From assembly GCF_017168335.1 (NCBI RefSeq), contig NZ_JABFAU010000011.1:69270-133269 (forward strand): 64,000 nucleotides of DNA, in the 5' to 3' direction. The position numbers were made by a program, and so were the translations under genes. Below, piece after piece: positions 16,746-24,839 of this stretch. The stretch's first letter is position 1; each line of letters opens with the position of its first letter. This DNA comes from Rhodococcus sp. KRD162 (GTDB lineage: Bacteria; Actinomycetota; Actinomycetes; Mycobacteriales; Mycobacteriaceae). The notes beneath the pieces are model-generated. The model worked only from the letters and a program-made list of their open reading frames with translations, ran no database searches and was not told the origin of the DNA.

Positions 16746-17995
16746 CCGACACCTACGACGTACTGATCGTGGGAGGTGGACACGCAGGAGCCCAGGCCGC
16801 ATCACTTCTTCGGGAACGGGGGTTCGAGGGGAGCCTGGCGATCGTCTCGGCCGAGAGCGGCTACCCGTACGAACGCCCGCCGCTGTCCAAGGCGTTCCTC
16901 GTGGGCGAGCGCACAGGGGATGACATCGCCCTACGTTCGCCTCGGTACTGGCGCGATCACGAAGTGTCGCTGCTCGATTCGCGCAGCGTGACACGTGTGG
17001 ACTCGATCGGTCGATCGGTCACCCTCGACGACGGGTGTCGCCTGGGCTATCGCACGATGATCTGGGCTACAGGAGGCACTCCACGATTGCTTCCTGGAAC
17101 CGAGAGCACGCCCGGAGTGCACACCTTCCGCACTCTCGACGACGCAGTCGCCCTCAGAGACATCATGCGGTCGGCCCCTCCGACAGTCATCGTCGGTGGT
17201 GGCTTCATCGGCCTCGAAGCCGCAGCCTCCTTTCGGCGCGCGGGAGCCGACGTCACCGTCGTCGAGGCTCAACCACGACTACTTGCGCGGGTGACGAGCG
17301 AGCCGGTATCGACCTACTTCTCGAACCTCCACCGTTGCGAAGGCGTCGAACTGCACGTTGCTACCAGCGTCGAGAAGATCACGTCCGAGGACGGTCGATT
17401 ACGTTCGGTCACACTTACTTCCGGCCACGTGGTGTCCGCATCGGTCATGCTCGTGGGAATCGGACTGATCCCGAATTCTGACGTGCTCGAGCGTGCGGGC
17501 GCTCGAGTGTCGAACGGCGTCGATGTCGACGAACGCTGTCGAACCTCGCTCCCCGACGTGTACGCGATCGGCGATGTCGCCAACTTCGTTTCCCCGTACT
17601 CGGCCGTCCCATCACGAGTCAGGCTCGAGTCGGTACCCAATACCTCAGCCCACGCAAGAATCGCGGTTGCGGACATCATGAACTCGCCTGCGCCAGCACA
17701 GCCAGTGCCGTGGTTCTGGTCTCATCAGTACGAAACGAAACTTCAAACCGCCGGATTGATTCACGGATACGACGGTCGGATTGTGCGCGGCGACGTGGAC
17801 AGCGGGAAGTTCAGCGTCGTCTATCTGCACGGAAACCGGTTGCTCGGCGTAGATGCCGTCAACCACACGGGGGACTTCCTCGGTGCCAAGACTCTGCTGG
17901 GCACCGGTGCCGAGATTCGGATGGACCCGGAACGAATCTCCAACGAACGCCTCAAACTCGCAGAGTGCGTCGCGGCCGCCCAGCCGGTGCCCTGA
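16742..17995 (+). CDS. FAD-dependent ferredoxin reductase (putidaredoxin reductase-like)
   Basis: A 417-residue NADH:ferredoxin reductase. The FAD dinucleotide fold is VLIVGGGHAGAQAA near residue 7, the NAD fold TVIVGGGFIGLEAAASF near residue 150, and the second FAD motif VYAIGDVANF near residue 275. A C-terminal reductase domain follows with the family's PWFWSHQYETKLQ segment. It completes the class I P450 system. It starts inside the ferredoxin stop (ATGA) and is followed one base later by the HtaA-domain gene. Confidence 0.93.
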   Translation: MTDTYDVLIVGGGHAGAQAASLLRERGFEGSLAIVSAESGYPYERPPLSKAFLVGERTGDDIALRSPRYWRDHEVSLLDSRSVTRVDSIGRSVTLDDGCRLGYRTMIWATGGTPRLLPGTESTPGVHTFRTLDDAVALRDIMRSAPPTVIVGGGFIGLEAAASFRRAGADVTVVEAQPRLLARVTSEPVSTYFSNLHRCEGVELHVATSVEKITSEDGRLRSVTLTSGHVVSASVMLVGIGLIPNSDVLERAGARVSNGVDVDERCRTSLPDVYAIGDVANFVSPYSAVPSRVRLESVPNTSAHARIAVADIMNSPAPAQPVPWFWSHQYETKLQTAGLIHGYDGRIVRGDVDSGKFSVVYLHGNRLLGVDAVNHTGDFLGAKTLLGTGAEIRMDPERISNERLKLAECVAAAQPVP

Positions 17996-17996
17996 G

Positions 17997-18518
17997 ATGA
18001 GCCCGGCGAGTGATCGCACCGAACTTGTATGGGGTGTCGACGCCGGATTTCTCCAGTACATCGGCGGTCTCCCACACGGTTCGCAGCAGTGTTTCGACGG
18101 GTGCACCCCGGTCGGTGGAGAGTTCACATTTCCGCAGCGAGAGGAGTCGAATACGGTTGCGGGAGAGTACTTTTTCGCCGGAGGAATTCGGTTCACGGGA
18201 CACGACGGTCTGCTCGATCTCGTGATCGCCGAACCTGCTGTTCAGAAACAAGACGGCAGGTGGGTTCTGACGGCCATCGAACCGGCCGACCCGTCTCGTA
18301 TCTCGGTCAGATCGCCATTGGCCTGGCTTCCAGATCTCGTCACGTCCGTGGAGGGAACCAGCACTCACGGAACCTCGCTCGCGCCCGAACTCACATTCGA
18401 GGGGACGTACCTGTTCGGGAACGTCTATCGAACAGGGCACCGTCTCGCCCCTCTGACATTCACCGCCGATGCCACTCGGTTCAACCAACCACCGAAAGAC
18501 AACAGGAGTACTCCGTGA
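17997..18518 (+). CDS. HtaA-domain protein without signal peptide
   Basis: A 173-residue protein made of one HtaA domain. The diagnostic parts are LVWGVDAGFLQYIGG (Tyr21), GGEFTFP, and GGIRFTGHDGLLDLVI (His69). HtaA domains of Corynebacterium heme-uptake proteins bind heme through conserved Tyr and His residues, and these positions appear retained here. Unlike those surface proteins it has no signal peptide or membrane anchor, so it should be cytosolic. It sits one base after the ferredoxin reductase and overlaps the alcohol dehydrogenase start by 4 bases, so it belongs to the P450 operon. A role in heme delivery to the P450, or in binding the substrate, is an inference. Confidence 0.8.
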   Translation: MSPASDRTELVWGVDAGFLQYIGGLPHGSQQCFDGCTPVGGEFTFPQREESNTVAGEYFFAGGIRFTGHDGLLDLVIAEPAVQKQDGRWVLTAIEPADPSRISVRSPLAWLPDLVTSVEGTSTHGTSLAPELTFEGTYLFGNVYRTGHRLAPLTFTADATRFNQPPKDNRSTP

Positions 18519-19618
18519 CAAATACCGCTCGCGTCGTCGCCTATCTGGCACCCGAGACGTTCGCCATTCAGGAGATTCCTCTGCCTGATCTCGCCGAGGA
18601 CGAGATGATCGTGGAGGTCGTTCTGTGCGGTGTCGATGGTTCAGAGCTGCATATGTACAAGGGCGAATTCTCCTGGCTCAACGAGCTCGCCCCGGTTGTC
18701 TTCGGCGACGAGATCATCGGCCGGGTCCAGAAGATCGGCAACAAGGCTGCAGCCGATCGAGACCTCGAAGTCGGCGACCTGGTCACTGTGGAATCTCGGT
18801 GGCCGTGCGATGGTTGTCGCACCTGCGACCGGGGCCAGTACTACCTGTGCGAACGACGTAACGTCTTCAGCGGCTACGGAACATTGCCCATGTCCGAGAA
18901 GCCGGGCCTGTGGGGTGGCTACGCGACCCACGTCTTCGTTCCCGCTCACGCCTTGGTGTACCGCGTGCCGGCGGCACTGTCTGAGCGCACTGCCCTCATC
19001 GCATGCTCCCCGCTCGCGAACGGCCTGAGATGGGTCGAGTGCGGAAACACTCGCAGCGGGGATCATGTCACGGTCATCGGCCCAGGTACACAAGGCCTGG
19101 CCTGTGCCCTTGCGGCTGTGCGGAAGGGTGCAACGGTCACACTGGTCGGATTGGAATCCGACGCCGACCGTTTGGCGAAGGCCCGCGAGTTCGGCGTCAC
19201 GAGCACGGTGGCGATCGCCCGCGGCGAAGCCGTCGAGACCACCGTGCACAGAATTCGCGACGCCGGCGGTGAAGTCGACGTCGTAGTGGAAACGGCGGGT
19301 TCCGGAAGCGCCAAACAGCTTGCCCTGACTCTTGTTCGCCCCATGGGGACCGTCGTCAATGTTTCCGTCACGACGCCGGCCGAGCAACCCGTGGACTGGC
19401 CGTCGCTTCTGCAGCGTGAGATCACTCTGGTGAACCCGTTGTCCCACCCGAATGCCGTCGACGACGCGTTCGCCTTGGCAGTCGAGCTTCTCGAAGAGGG
19501 CATCGACATCGGCACCTGGGTAACCGACGTGTATCCGCTCGAAGAAGCGGACACCGCAATTCGGGCCGCCGCCTACCTGCTCGATACCCGACCGGTGAAG
19601 GTCGCACTGCGACCATGA
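18515..19618 (+). CDS. Zinc-dependent alcohol dehydrogenase (MDR family)
   Basis: A 367-residue medium-chain dehydrogenase. The structural-zinc loop WPCDGCRTCDRGQYYLC has four Cys (98, 101, 104, 112). The first catalytic Cys is Cys38 in LCGVDGSE. The nucleotide-binding strand is HVTVIGPGTQGLACA. The usual GHE motif reads GDE (Asp65), so one catalytic-zinc ligand position is changed from His to Asp. GTG 18515 overlaps the preceding stop and has AGGAG 7 bases upstream. It probably oxidises the alcohol made by the P450, handing an aldehyde or ketone on. Confidence 0.88.
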   Translation: MTNTARVVAYLAPETFAIQEIPLPDLAEDEMIVEVVLCGVDGSELHMYKGEFSWLNELAPVVFGDEIIGRVQKIGNKAAADRDLEVGDLVTVESRWPCDGCRTCDRGQYYLCERRNVFSGYGTLPMSEKPGLWGGYATHVFVPAHALVYRVPAALSERTALIACSPLANGLRWVECGNTRSGDHVTVIGPGTQGLACALAAVRKGATVTLVGLESDADRLAKAREFGVTSTVAIARGEAVETTVHRIRDAGGEVDVVVETAGSGSAKQLALTLVRPMGTVVNVSVTTPAEQPVDWPSLLQREITLVNPLSHPNAVDDAFALAVELLEEGIDIGTWVTDVYPLEEADTAIRAAAYLLDTRPVKVALRP

Positions 19619-19639
19619 CTATCAGCAAGTGAGATCCCG

Positions 19640-19918
19640 ATGCGCCGCTCGCAGAAACCAAGTGCAGGTCCTCCACCGCCGGGGGCACGTACCAGTAAGG
19701 ACGTGTATCGGGGTGGTGAGTTACTCGAGTACGCGATGACGTGGCGGCACTGGGGTGGTGGGCATGCGGAGGAGATTTTCGTCCAGTTCGGAATCTCCTC
19801 CGCTCAGTACTTCACAAGACTCGAACTCATCTTGCGGGAGGGCCACTATCGGTGTCCACCTCGAGTTCGGCTCGAGCTCCTGGAGCTGTGTCGACGCAAA
19901 CTCGAAATACCCGGGTAG
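19640..19918 (+). CDS. DUF3263-like small helical protein
   Basis: A 92-residue protein. After a Pro/Gly-rich head the core reads LLEYAMTWRHWGGGHAEEIF, then FGISSAQYFTRLELIL and a basic final helix. This order (aromatic Trp-rich helix, F-G-[IL]-S...Y segment, Arg/Leu-rich end) matches the actinobacterial DUF3263 family, which looks like a small DNA-binding fold; its function is unknown. It begins 21 bases after the alcohol dehydrogenase stop, so it may be the last gene of the P450 operon and could act as an accessory regulator. Confidence 0.7.
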   Translation: MRRSQKPSAGPPPPGARTSKDVYRGGELLEYAMTWRHWGGGHAEEIFVQFGISSAQYFTRLELILREGHYRCPPRVRLELLELCRRKLEIPG

Positions 19919-20033
19919 CCACAATATTCGAACCGACCCTGTGCGGTCTGTCCGTGCCGGTCGACCGGTGGTACCGGGTCGAGACGCCAGGCCCTGCAGC
20001 AACGATCGAACGATATCTCTCTCGATTCCGAAT

Positions 20034-20945
20034 TCACTGATCACTGTCGGGCCGCGGATGGCGTGCTGAATTCATGAGGGGAACGGTGAGAACCAACGCC
20101 GTACCTCCGAGTGCCTGATACCAGTGCAGCGACTCGCCGAGGAAGACGATGCCGATGGAAAGTCCGATCGCGGGGGACAGCAATGTCGACATCGATGCTC
20201 GCGATGGCCCCCATGCCTGGACCACGTTCAGACTCCACATCACACCGAAACCGGTCCCGATCAAACCCAATATCACGAGGCTTGCCACGACGCTGAGGCT
20301 GAATCGCGCCTCGCCCAGCGAAATCCAAGGTGTCGCGGCCAACATGACAACCGTCGCTACGCAGAACTCCAACAATGCCAGAAATGATGCCGAGATCGAG
20401 ATCTGGTTCAACAGTCTGCGTGTATATGCGAAGCTGAAGCCGATGGACACGGCGGCTGAAAGGCATGCGACACTTCCCCACAAATCCGCACCGCCACTGC
20501 CGTTCCATGGCGCGAGCAGGGTCGCTATGCCCGCGATTCCAACCAATAGTCCGATGATTTGGACGACTGACAACTTCTCGACGCGAAACAGGATGGTTGA
20601 GAAGAGAACGGCCGCAATCGGTACGAATGACATGTACATCGTTGCCAGGCCGGTAGGAATGCTCTGCTGAGACCATGATAAGAGAAAGAAGGGGACAACC
20701 AAATTCAGCATCGCCAGAATCGATATTTGAAACCAAACATACGCCTGCTTCGGAATGTCGAACCTCGACGCAAGTGGTACCACGAGAAGCATTGCGACAC
20801 AACCGAGAAGAATCCGAAACCATGAAACTTGACCAAAGGAGAGTCCCGTCAATGCGACGGAGATGAAGAAGAACCCGGTACCGCCGACAAAGCACACTCC
20901 GGTAAACTGCGCGGAGACAAACATGCTGCTCTTCCTCATGTGCAC
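20034..20945 (-). CDS. EamA/DMT-family transporter
   Basis: A 303-residue protein with ten hydrophobic segments in two EamA repeats (FVGGTGFFFISVALTGLSFG at the start, VACLSAAVSIGFSFAYTRRL opening the second). Members export small metabolites such as amino acids or amines. The start may be ATG 20945 or the next Met at 20939. It is convergent with the P450-side genes and has no obvious partner; the region upstream holds a LuxR fragment. Confidence 0.82.
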   Translation of the reverse strand: MHMRKSSMFVSAQFTGVCFVGGTGFFFISVALTGLSFGQVSWFRILLGCVAMLLVVPLASRFDIPKQAYVWFQISILAMLNLVVPFFLLSWSQQSIPTGLATMYMSFVPIAAVLFSTILFRVEKLSVVQIIGLLVGIAGIATLLAPWNGSGGADLWGSVACLSAAVSIGFSFAYTRRLLNQISISASFLALLEFCVATVVMLAATPWISLGEARFSLSVVASLVILGLIGTGFGVMWSLNVVQAWGPSRASMSTLLSPAIGLSIGIVFLGESLHWYQALGGTALVLTVPLMNSARHPRPDSDQ

Positions 20946-21170
20946 AGTGTTCGCTCTCTGATCCTGGCCGCACCGTATGCCTATGATGTTTGCTGCGCAA
21001 ATATTGCAAAGTTCGGCTTTTTTTGATTTTCCTAACGGTCTCGCTCGACCAATCCTGCCTCAGCTGCGCGGGGAACTCAAATGATAATTACGAGCACGAA
21101 TTATTCGTTGCGCGTATGAATGTTGCGTCACGTCAGCGCCGCGATGTCTATCGAAAAGTTCGAGGGTTCT

Positions 21171-21422
21171 TCACTCGGAACCGCCGGAACCCGCTGCCGT
21201 GAACAATACCGCAGCGTCCAGTCTCGAACGAACCTCGAGTTTACGGAGAATGTTCGCTACATGAAATTTCACGGTGTTTACGCTGATGAAAAACTCCGCA
21301 GCTATTTCCGGATTGCTCCTGCCTGCCACGATCTGCCTCAGGATGTCATGCTCGCGATTGCTCAACGCAGCGAGCGAAGGCGAGTCATCTGCAAGACCTG
21401 CAGGTCGACGGGACACGATCAT
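21171..21422 (-). CDS. LuxR-type helix-turn-helix protein, probably a C-terminal fragment
   Basis: An 83-residue frame that is almost only a LuxR/GerE DNA-binding domain: LSNREHDILRQIVAGRSNPE, then SVNTVKFHVANILRKLEVRS. A stop codon closes the frame nine codons before the Met at 21422, so any sensor domain is gone. It could be a remnant of a NarL- or LAL-type regulator or a free-standing small LuxR protein. The truncation-rich neighbourhood favours a remnant. Confidence 0.6.
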   Translation of the reverse strand: MIVSRRPAGLADDSPSLAALSNREHDILRQIVAGRSNPEIAAEFFISVNTVKFHVANILRKLEVRSRLDAAVLFTAAGSGGSE

Positions 21423-21849
21423 TTCACGGACTCCATCCGGGCTTCTGGATCACGTTCGGCCGCACGACCTCACGCATTGTTGCACTCAGTGCAGTAATCA
21501 CTGTCTGTCATGGTAGGCCAACTCGAGGGCGTCGTGCAGAGGATTTTCATGCTTCCGTCGAGAACCCCCATCAACCATTGATGCCCTTCCTGGCTCGTTG
21601 GCATCCGTCGGTCCTCGCAGCCGACCCCGCTCGAGACGAGCAAACGGGGTCGTGGAACCGACGGATGATCTGAATACGTCCGCCGTATATGCCACTTCGG
21701 AAAAATGCATTGGACAGTGTTGTGGGTGGGGGGTCTACTGGTTGTTGTAGTGACCGACGCCACTTTTGTGGGGTGGGTTGTCGTGTGAGGCGGATTGCTT
21801 CATTCATCGAATCGATGCCTTGTGTGGGCTGGGAGTACGGAGAAGATCA
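21423..21849. other. Non-coding stretch with a nested hairpin
   Basis: About 430 bases with no supportable gene. The notable content is the nested inverted repeat at 21602-21667 and GGAGAAG just before the SDR start. No tRNA or insertion-sequence end is visible. Confidence 0.5.
21602..21667. repeat. Nested inverted repeat (two-stem hairpin)
   Basis: The outer arms CATCCGTCGGT (21602-21612) and ACCGACGGATG (21657-21667) are perfectly complementary over 11 bp. Inside them CGACCCCG (21622-21629) and CGGGGTCG (21645-21652) form a second perfect 8-bp stem. It lies 183 bases before the SDR gene. It could be a terminator, a structured leader or an element end; there is no U-run. Confidence 0.6.
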
Positions 21850-22680
21850 ATGGCTGGTCGCGTCGAAGGCAAAGTTGCGTTCATCACCGGAGCTGCTCGT
21901 GGACAGGGGCGTTCGCATGCGCTTCGGTTGGCGGCGGAGGGTGCTGACATCATTGCGGTGGATATTTGTGCGAATACCGGAATCGATTATGTCCCTTCCA
22001 CTTCGGAGGATCTCGCTGAGACGGTGCGTCAGATCGAAGGGCTCGGGCGGCGTGTACATGCCACTCGTGCGGATGTGCGTGATTACGACCAGTTGAAGGC
22101 GGCGGTCGATGCCGGGGTCTCGGAGCTGGGGCATGTGGATATCGTCTGTGCGAATGCCGGCATCCTGACGATGGGTCCGTCTCATGAACAGTCGGAGCAG
22201 GAGTGGCAGAACATGATCGGCACCAATCTCACCGGGGTGTGGCATACCACGAAGGCGGCGACCTCTCATCTGATCGATCAGGGGTCGGGTGGTTCGATCA
22301 TCATCACCAGTTCGTTGATGGGCTTGAAGGGTGCGGCGGGAGCTGCCTCGTACGCGGCTGCCAAGTGGGGCGTCACCGGCCTGGCGAAGTCGCTCGCTCA
22401 TGAACTCGCGCCACATCGGGTGCGGGTGAACACTATTCATCCGACCAATGTGCGTACTCCGATGCTCGACAGTGAGATGATCAGGAAGGCCTTCAGGCCC
22501 GATCTGGAGAACCCGACGTTCGACGATGCTGCAGAGGTGTATGCGGCTCCGAATATCTGGCCCCTTCCGTGGGTGGAAACGAGCGATATCTCGAACGCGG
22601 TGCTCTATCTCGCCTCGGACGAAGCCCGGTACGTCACCGGTATCGCATTGCCCGTCGATCTCGGTGCCAGCGCAAAATAA
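21850..22680 (+). CDS. Mycofactocin-coupled-type SDR oxidoreductase
   Basis: A 276-residue short-chain dehydrogenase. The cofactor loop is ITGAARGQGRSHA, the GQGRSHA form typical of the mycofactocin-coupled (carveol dehydrogenase-like) SDR group. CANAG is at 99-103, and the catalytic residues are near Ser154, Tyr167 and Lys171. The end VTGIALPVDLGAS is the usual family tail. In this group the bound NAD is thought to exchange electrons with the redox cofactor mycofactocin, and substrates are alcohols or ketones. ATG 21850 has GGAGAAG upstream. Its last 49 bases are part of a 60-bp direct repeat found again after the whiB gene. Confidence 0.9.
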   Translation: MAGRVEGKVAFITGAARGQGRSHALRLAAEGADIIAVDICANTGIDYVPSTSEDLAETVRQIEGLGRRVHATRADVRDYDQLKAAVDAGVSELGHVDIVCANAGILTMGPSHEQSEQEWQNMIGTNLTGVWHTTKAATSHLIDQGSGGSIIITSSLMGLKGAAGAASYAAAKWGVTGLAKSLAHELAPHRVRVNTIHPTNVRTPMLDSEMIRKAFRPDLENPTFDDAAEVYAAPNIWPLPWVETSDISNAVLYLASDEARYVTGIALPVDLGASAK

Positions 22681-22691
22681 ACTGCGCTGGA
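22632..22691 (+). repeat. 60-bp direct repeat, copy 1 (3' end of SDR gene)
   Basis: This copy covers the last 49 bases of the SDR gene plus 11 bases after it. It matches 23100-23159 at 55 of 60 positions. Three differences are synonymous in the SDR frame (A/G, C/T, C/T) and the other two turn the TAA stop into TGC. The two copies bracket whiB, 468 bases apart. Confidence 0.9.
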
Positions 22692-22777
22692 CGCGCGACG
22701 GAGTCGCGCAGCCCCAGTCCGCCACGTGGACCGAAGTCGGAGCCGTTCTGTCGGCCGTGAACACAGATGGAATTTTC

Positions 22778-23050
22778 ATGCCAGCAAATGCGACATTGTC
22801 TCCGACTCTGGAGGCTTGGCGGTGGCAACTCGAAGCCCAATGTCGAACGATGCCGATCTCGATGTTCTATCCGGACGCCGAATGTCAGTGGACCAATCTC
22901 GCCAGTGCTGAATCGGCTGCCAAAGCTGTGTGTGTGCAGTGTCCTGTCCGAGCGGATTGTTTGGCACACGCTATGACGTACGGCGAACCGGATGGAATAT
23001 GGGGCGGACTCACGCACCGGGAACGACGGCGACGTACGAGGAACGCCTGA
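22778..23050 (+). CDS. WhiB-family Fe-S transcriptional regulator
   Basis: A 90-residue WhiB-like protein. The four cluster Cys are 22, 52, 55 and 61 (C...C-x2-C-x5-C), followed by the G-[IV]-W-G-G turn (GIWGGLT, 73-79) and a basic tail RERRRRTRNA that binds DNA. WhiB proteins bind a 4Fe-4S cluster sensitive to NO or O2 and work with sigma factors. The start ATG 22778 gives the usual short N-terminus; a GTG at 22757 is an alternative. It is flanked by the 60-bp SDR-end repeats, so it may have been inserted into, or left between, duplicated SDR genes. Confidence 0.93.
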   Translation: MPANATLSPTLEAWRWQLEAQCRTMPISMFYPDAECQWTNLASAESAAKAVCVQCPVRADCLAHAMTYGEPDGIWGGLTHRERRRRTRNA

Positions 23051-23099
23051 CAGAGCTCGTCGGTACAGCCGAAATGACTCGACACTGCCTACCGGTCGT

Positions 23100-23159
23100 C
23101 GTCACCGGTATCGCGTTGCCTGTCGATCTCGGTGCCAGTGCAAAATGCACTGCGCTGGA
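23100..23159 (+). repeat. 60-bp direct repeat, copy 2 (orphan SDR 3' end)
   Basis: Equivalent to 22632-22691 with five substitutions. It still encodes VTGIALPVDLGASA but lacks the stop and has no SDR body upstream, so it is a remnant of a second SDR gene copy or a duplication footprint. Confidence 0.9.
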
Positions 23160-23184
23160 AGTGAATTCACCATCGGCCGTAGGG

Positions 23185-23895
23185 TCACATCCTGCTTCGG
23201 GTCCTCGCCACGGCTGCGTCCATATCGGTGAGTGAATCTCGTGCTTTCAGGTAGTCCGGGATTCTCGAGGGCAGGGTGGCGGCCAACCCGTCTCGAAGTT
23301 CGACAGCGTTCAGATCTCGACAATACGTCGGCGTGCCCGGCTGTTGCCGCCACGACTGATCGAGCGTTCCTCCGTCGACAGGATCGAACCCGAGTAGGTC
23401 GACCAGGTCGAACACGATCTTCTTGTCCTCGGATTCGGCACCGGCCACCGCCAGGCCGACTCGGCTTGCCGGGTCGGCCGACCCTTTGTACTTCAGGCTG
23501 GGTGCCGAAATGTTGTTGAACACCTTGTAGACCGGACGACCGAGTCGGAATGTCACCCACTCACTGTCTGCGGTACCGGTATCCAATGCATCGATGCGGC
23601 CGTCCCGAACGGGGTAGTAGTTACAGGTGTCGATCACGATCGGTACCGACCCCAGTGTCTTCAGCAGATTCGGCGACAGGCGATCGACGGATTTCATCGG
23701 AATGGTGAGCACGACGAGGTCCACGTCTTTCGCCGCCGATGACGCCCACATCGGTCTGATGCGCGAGTCGTCGTCGAAATCCGTCAATGTATCGGGGTCG
23801 GAAGAATGTGCGATTCTCACCGAGTTTCCTGTGCCCGCCAACGCGCGGGCCAGGGTTCCGCCGATGAGCCCGGCCCCGATTATTCCGATGTCCAT
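23185..23895 (-). CDS. F420-dependent NADP reductase-like protein
   Basis: A 236-residue Rossmann-fold protein beginning MDIGIIGAGLIGGTLARALA, the NADP-binding motif at the extreme N-terminus, with AHSSDP after the second strand. VIDTCNYYPVRDG and VYKVFNNISAP are typical of the NADPH-dependent F420 reductase (Fno-like) family. Members either pass hydride between NADPH and F420 or are relatives of unknown substrate. I cannot tell whether F420 itself is used. It is convergent with whiB and the SDR, and lies downstream of the MaoC/CaiB/ligase operon on the same strand. Confidence 0.8.
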   Translation of the reverse strand: MDIGIIGAGLIGGTLARALAGTGNSVRIAHSSDPDTLTDFDDDSRIRPMWASSAAKDVDLVVLTIPMKSVDRLSPNLLKTLGSVPIVIDTCNYYPVRDGRIDALDTGTADSEWVTFRLGRPVYKVFNNISAPSLKYKGSADPASRVGLAVAGAESEDKKIVFDLVDLLGFDPVDGGTLDQSWRQQPGTPTYCRDLNAVELRDGLAATLPSRIPDYLKARDSLTDMDAAVARTRSRM

Positions 23896-23972
23896 GTGGC
23901 TTGCTGCCCTTACTTCCGCTCGTGATCCGCCGATTCCGGAGATCCAGTGTTGCCGTATATGCGAGAAACGGG

Positions 23973-24839
23973 TCAGGTGGCCGATCGCAGAGCGACGAGT
24001 TGCCCAGTCTGTTCCATGATTCTGTCGCCGTCGCTGTCCAGTCGCGATGTGATCGTGACCAGCGACTGCGCCTCCGATCGAGGTTCGACCGCGACGACCT
24101 CCACCGTCCCGTGCAATGTCATGCCCGGCGTGACGGGGCGGAAGAGTCTCAATCCGGTGCTGCCGCGTCCCGCCACTATAGCGAAGTTGCGAAGCATGGT
24201 GCGTGCAGTCATGGACTGGATCATCGCCTGCGTGTACACGCCACTGGCGCACAGCATTCCGAGAGGAGAACGTTCTGCTCGTGGCCTGTCGAGATGGAAG
24301 TCGAGAGGATCCCACCGCTGCGCGAAAGCGACCATATCGTCTTCGGTGGCAGTCACCGATCCGAGATCGATGATCTGGCCGATCTCGAGGTCATCAGCGG
24401 TGCGGCGCGGACCCTGCCGAAAGGCGTGGCCGTCGGTGACCACGTCGAGTGCGAGGGTCAGGAGCATTCCCCGGTGACCGTCGGCGGGCAACCGGACTGT
24501 CACGCGGTGGCTCGGTGACGTGTTTGCGGCTCGAGATAATCGGTGGCGCAGGGTTGCGGGATCGTCGATATCGGCCGCTGTGATGTCGACATCGGGGTAC
24601 CGGGAGGACGCGTTCAGTCGTCGCGCGGCGGCGGCCGGCAGCCCGTCGAGAATTCTGTCGCCGCGGCCGTGTCGTGTCACGACGGTCAGTGATCTGGTTG
24701 CCCCGAGAGCCAACAGCACGGCGATCGTCGGGTCGACGACGACGTGGCCGAATCCGAGTCGTTCGAGTGTCGCCGCGTAGTCGGCTGGATCCTCGCAGTA
24801 GTGGGGCATGACGACACCGACTCGTTCGATCAGCGCCAC
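23973..24839 (-). CDS. MaoC-like hot-dog protein with an extra N-terminal domain
   Basis: A protein of about 288 residues. The C-terminal half is a MaoC-type hot-dog domain: AQRWDPLDFHLDRPRAERSP (hydratase-2-like D...H motif), LCASGVYTQAM, then GLRLFRPVTPGMTLHGTVEV. The first 120 or so residues (from PHYCEDPADYAATLERLGFG) are not a hot-dog domain and I do not recognise them. GTG 24839 would overlap the CaiB stop by 10 bases; ATG 24809 is an alternative. It is the last gene of the ligase-CaiB-MaoC operon and probably hydrates an enoyl-CoA or binds an acyl-CoA. Confidence 0.72.
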   Translation of the reverse strand: MALIERVGVVMPHYCEDPADYAATLERLGFGHVVVDPTIAVLLALGATRSLTVVTRHGRGDRILDGLPAAAARRLNASSRYPDVDITAADIDDPATLRHRLSRAANTSPSHRVTVRLPADGHRGMLLTLALDVVTDGHAFRQGPRRTADDLEIGQIIDLGSVTATEDDMVAFAQRWDPLDFHLDRPRAERSPLGMLCASGVYTQAMIQSMTARTMLRNFAIVAGRGSTGLRLFRPVTPGMTLHGTVEVVAVEPRSEAQSLVTITSRLDSDGDRIMEQTGQLVALRSAT

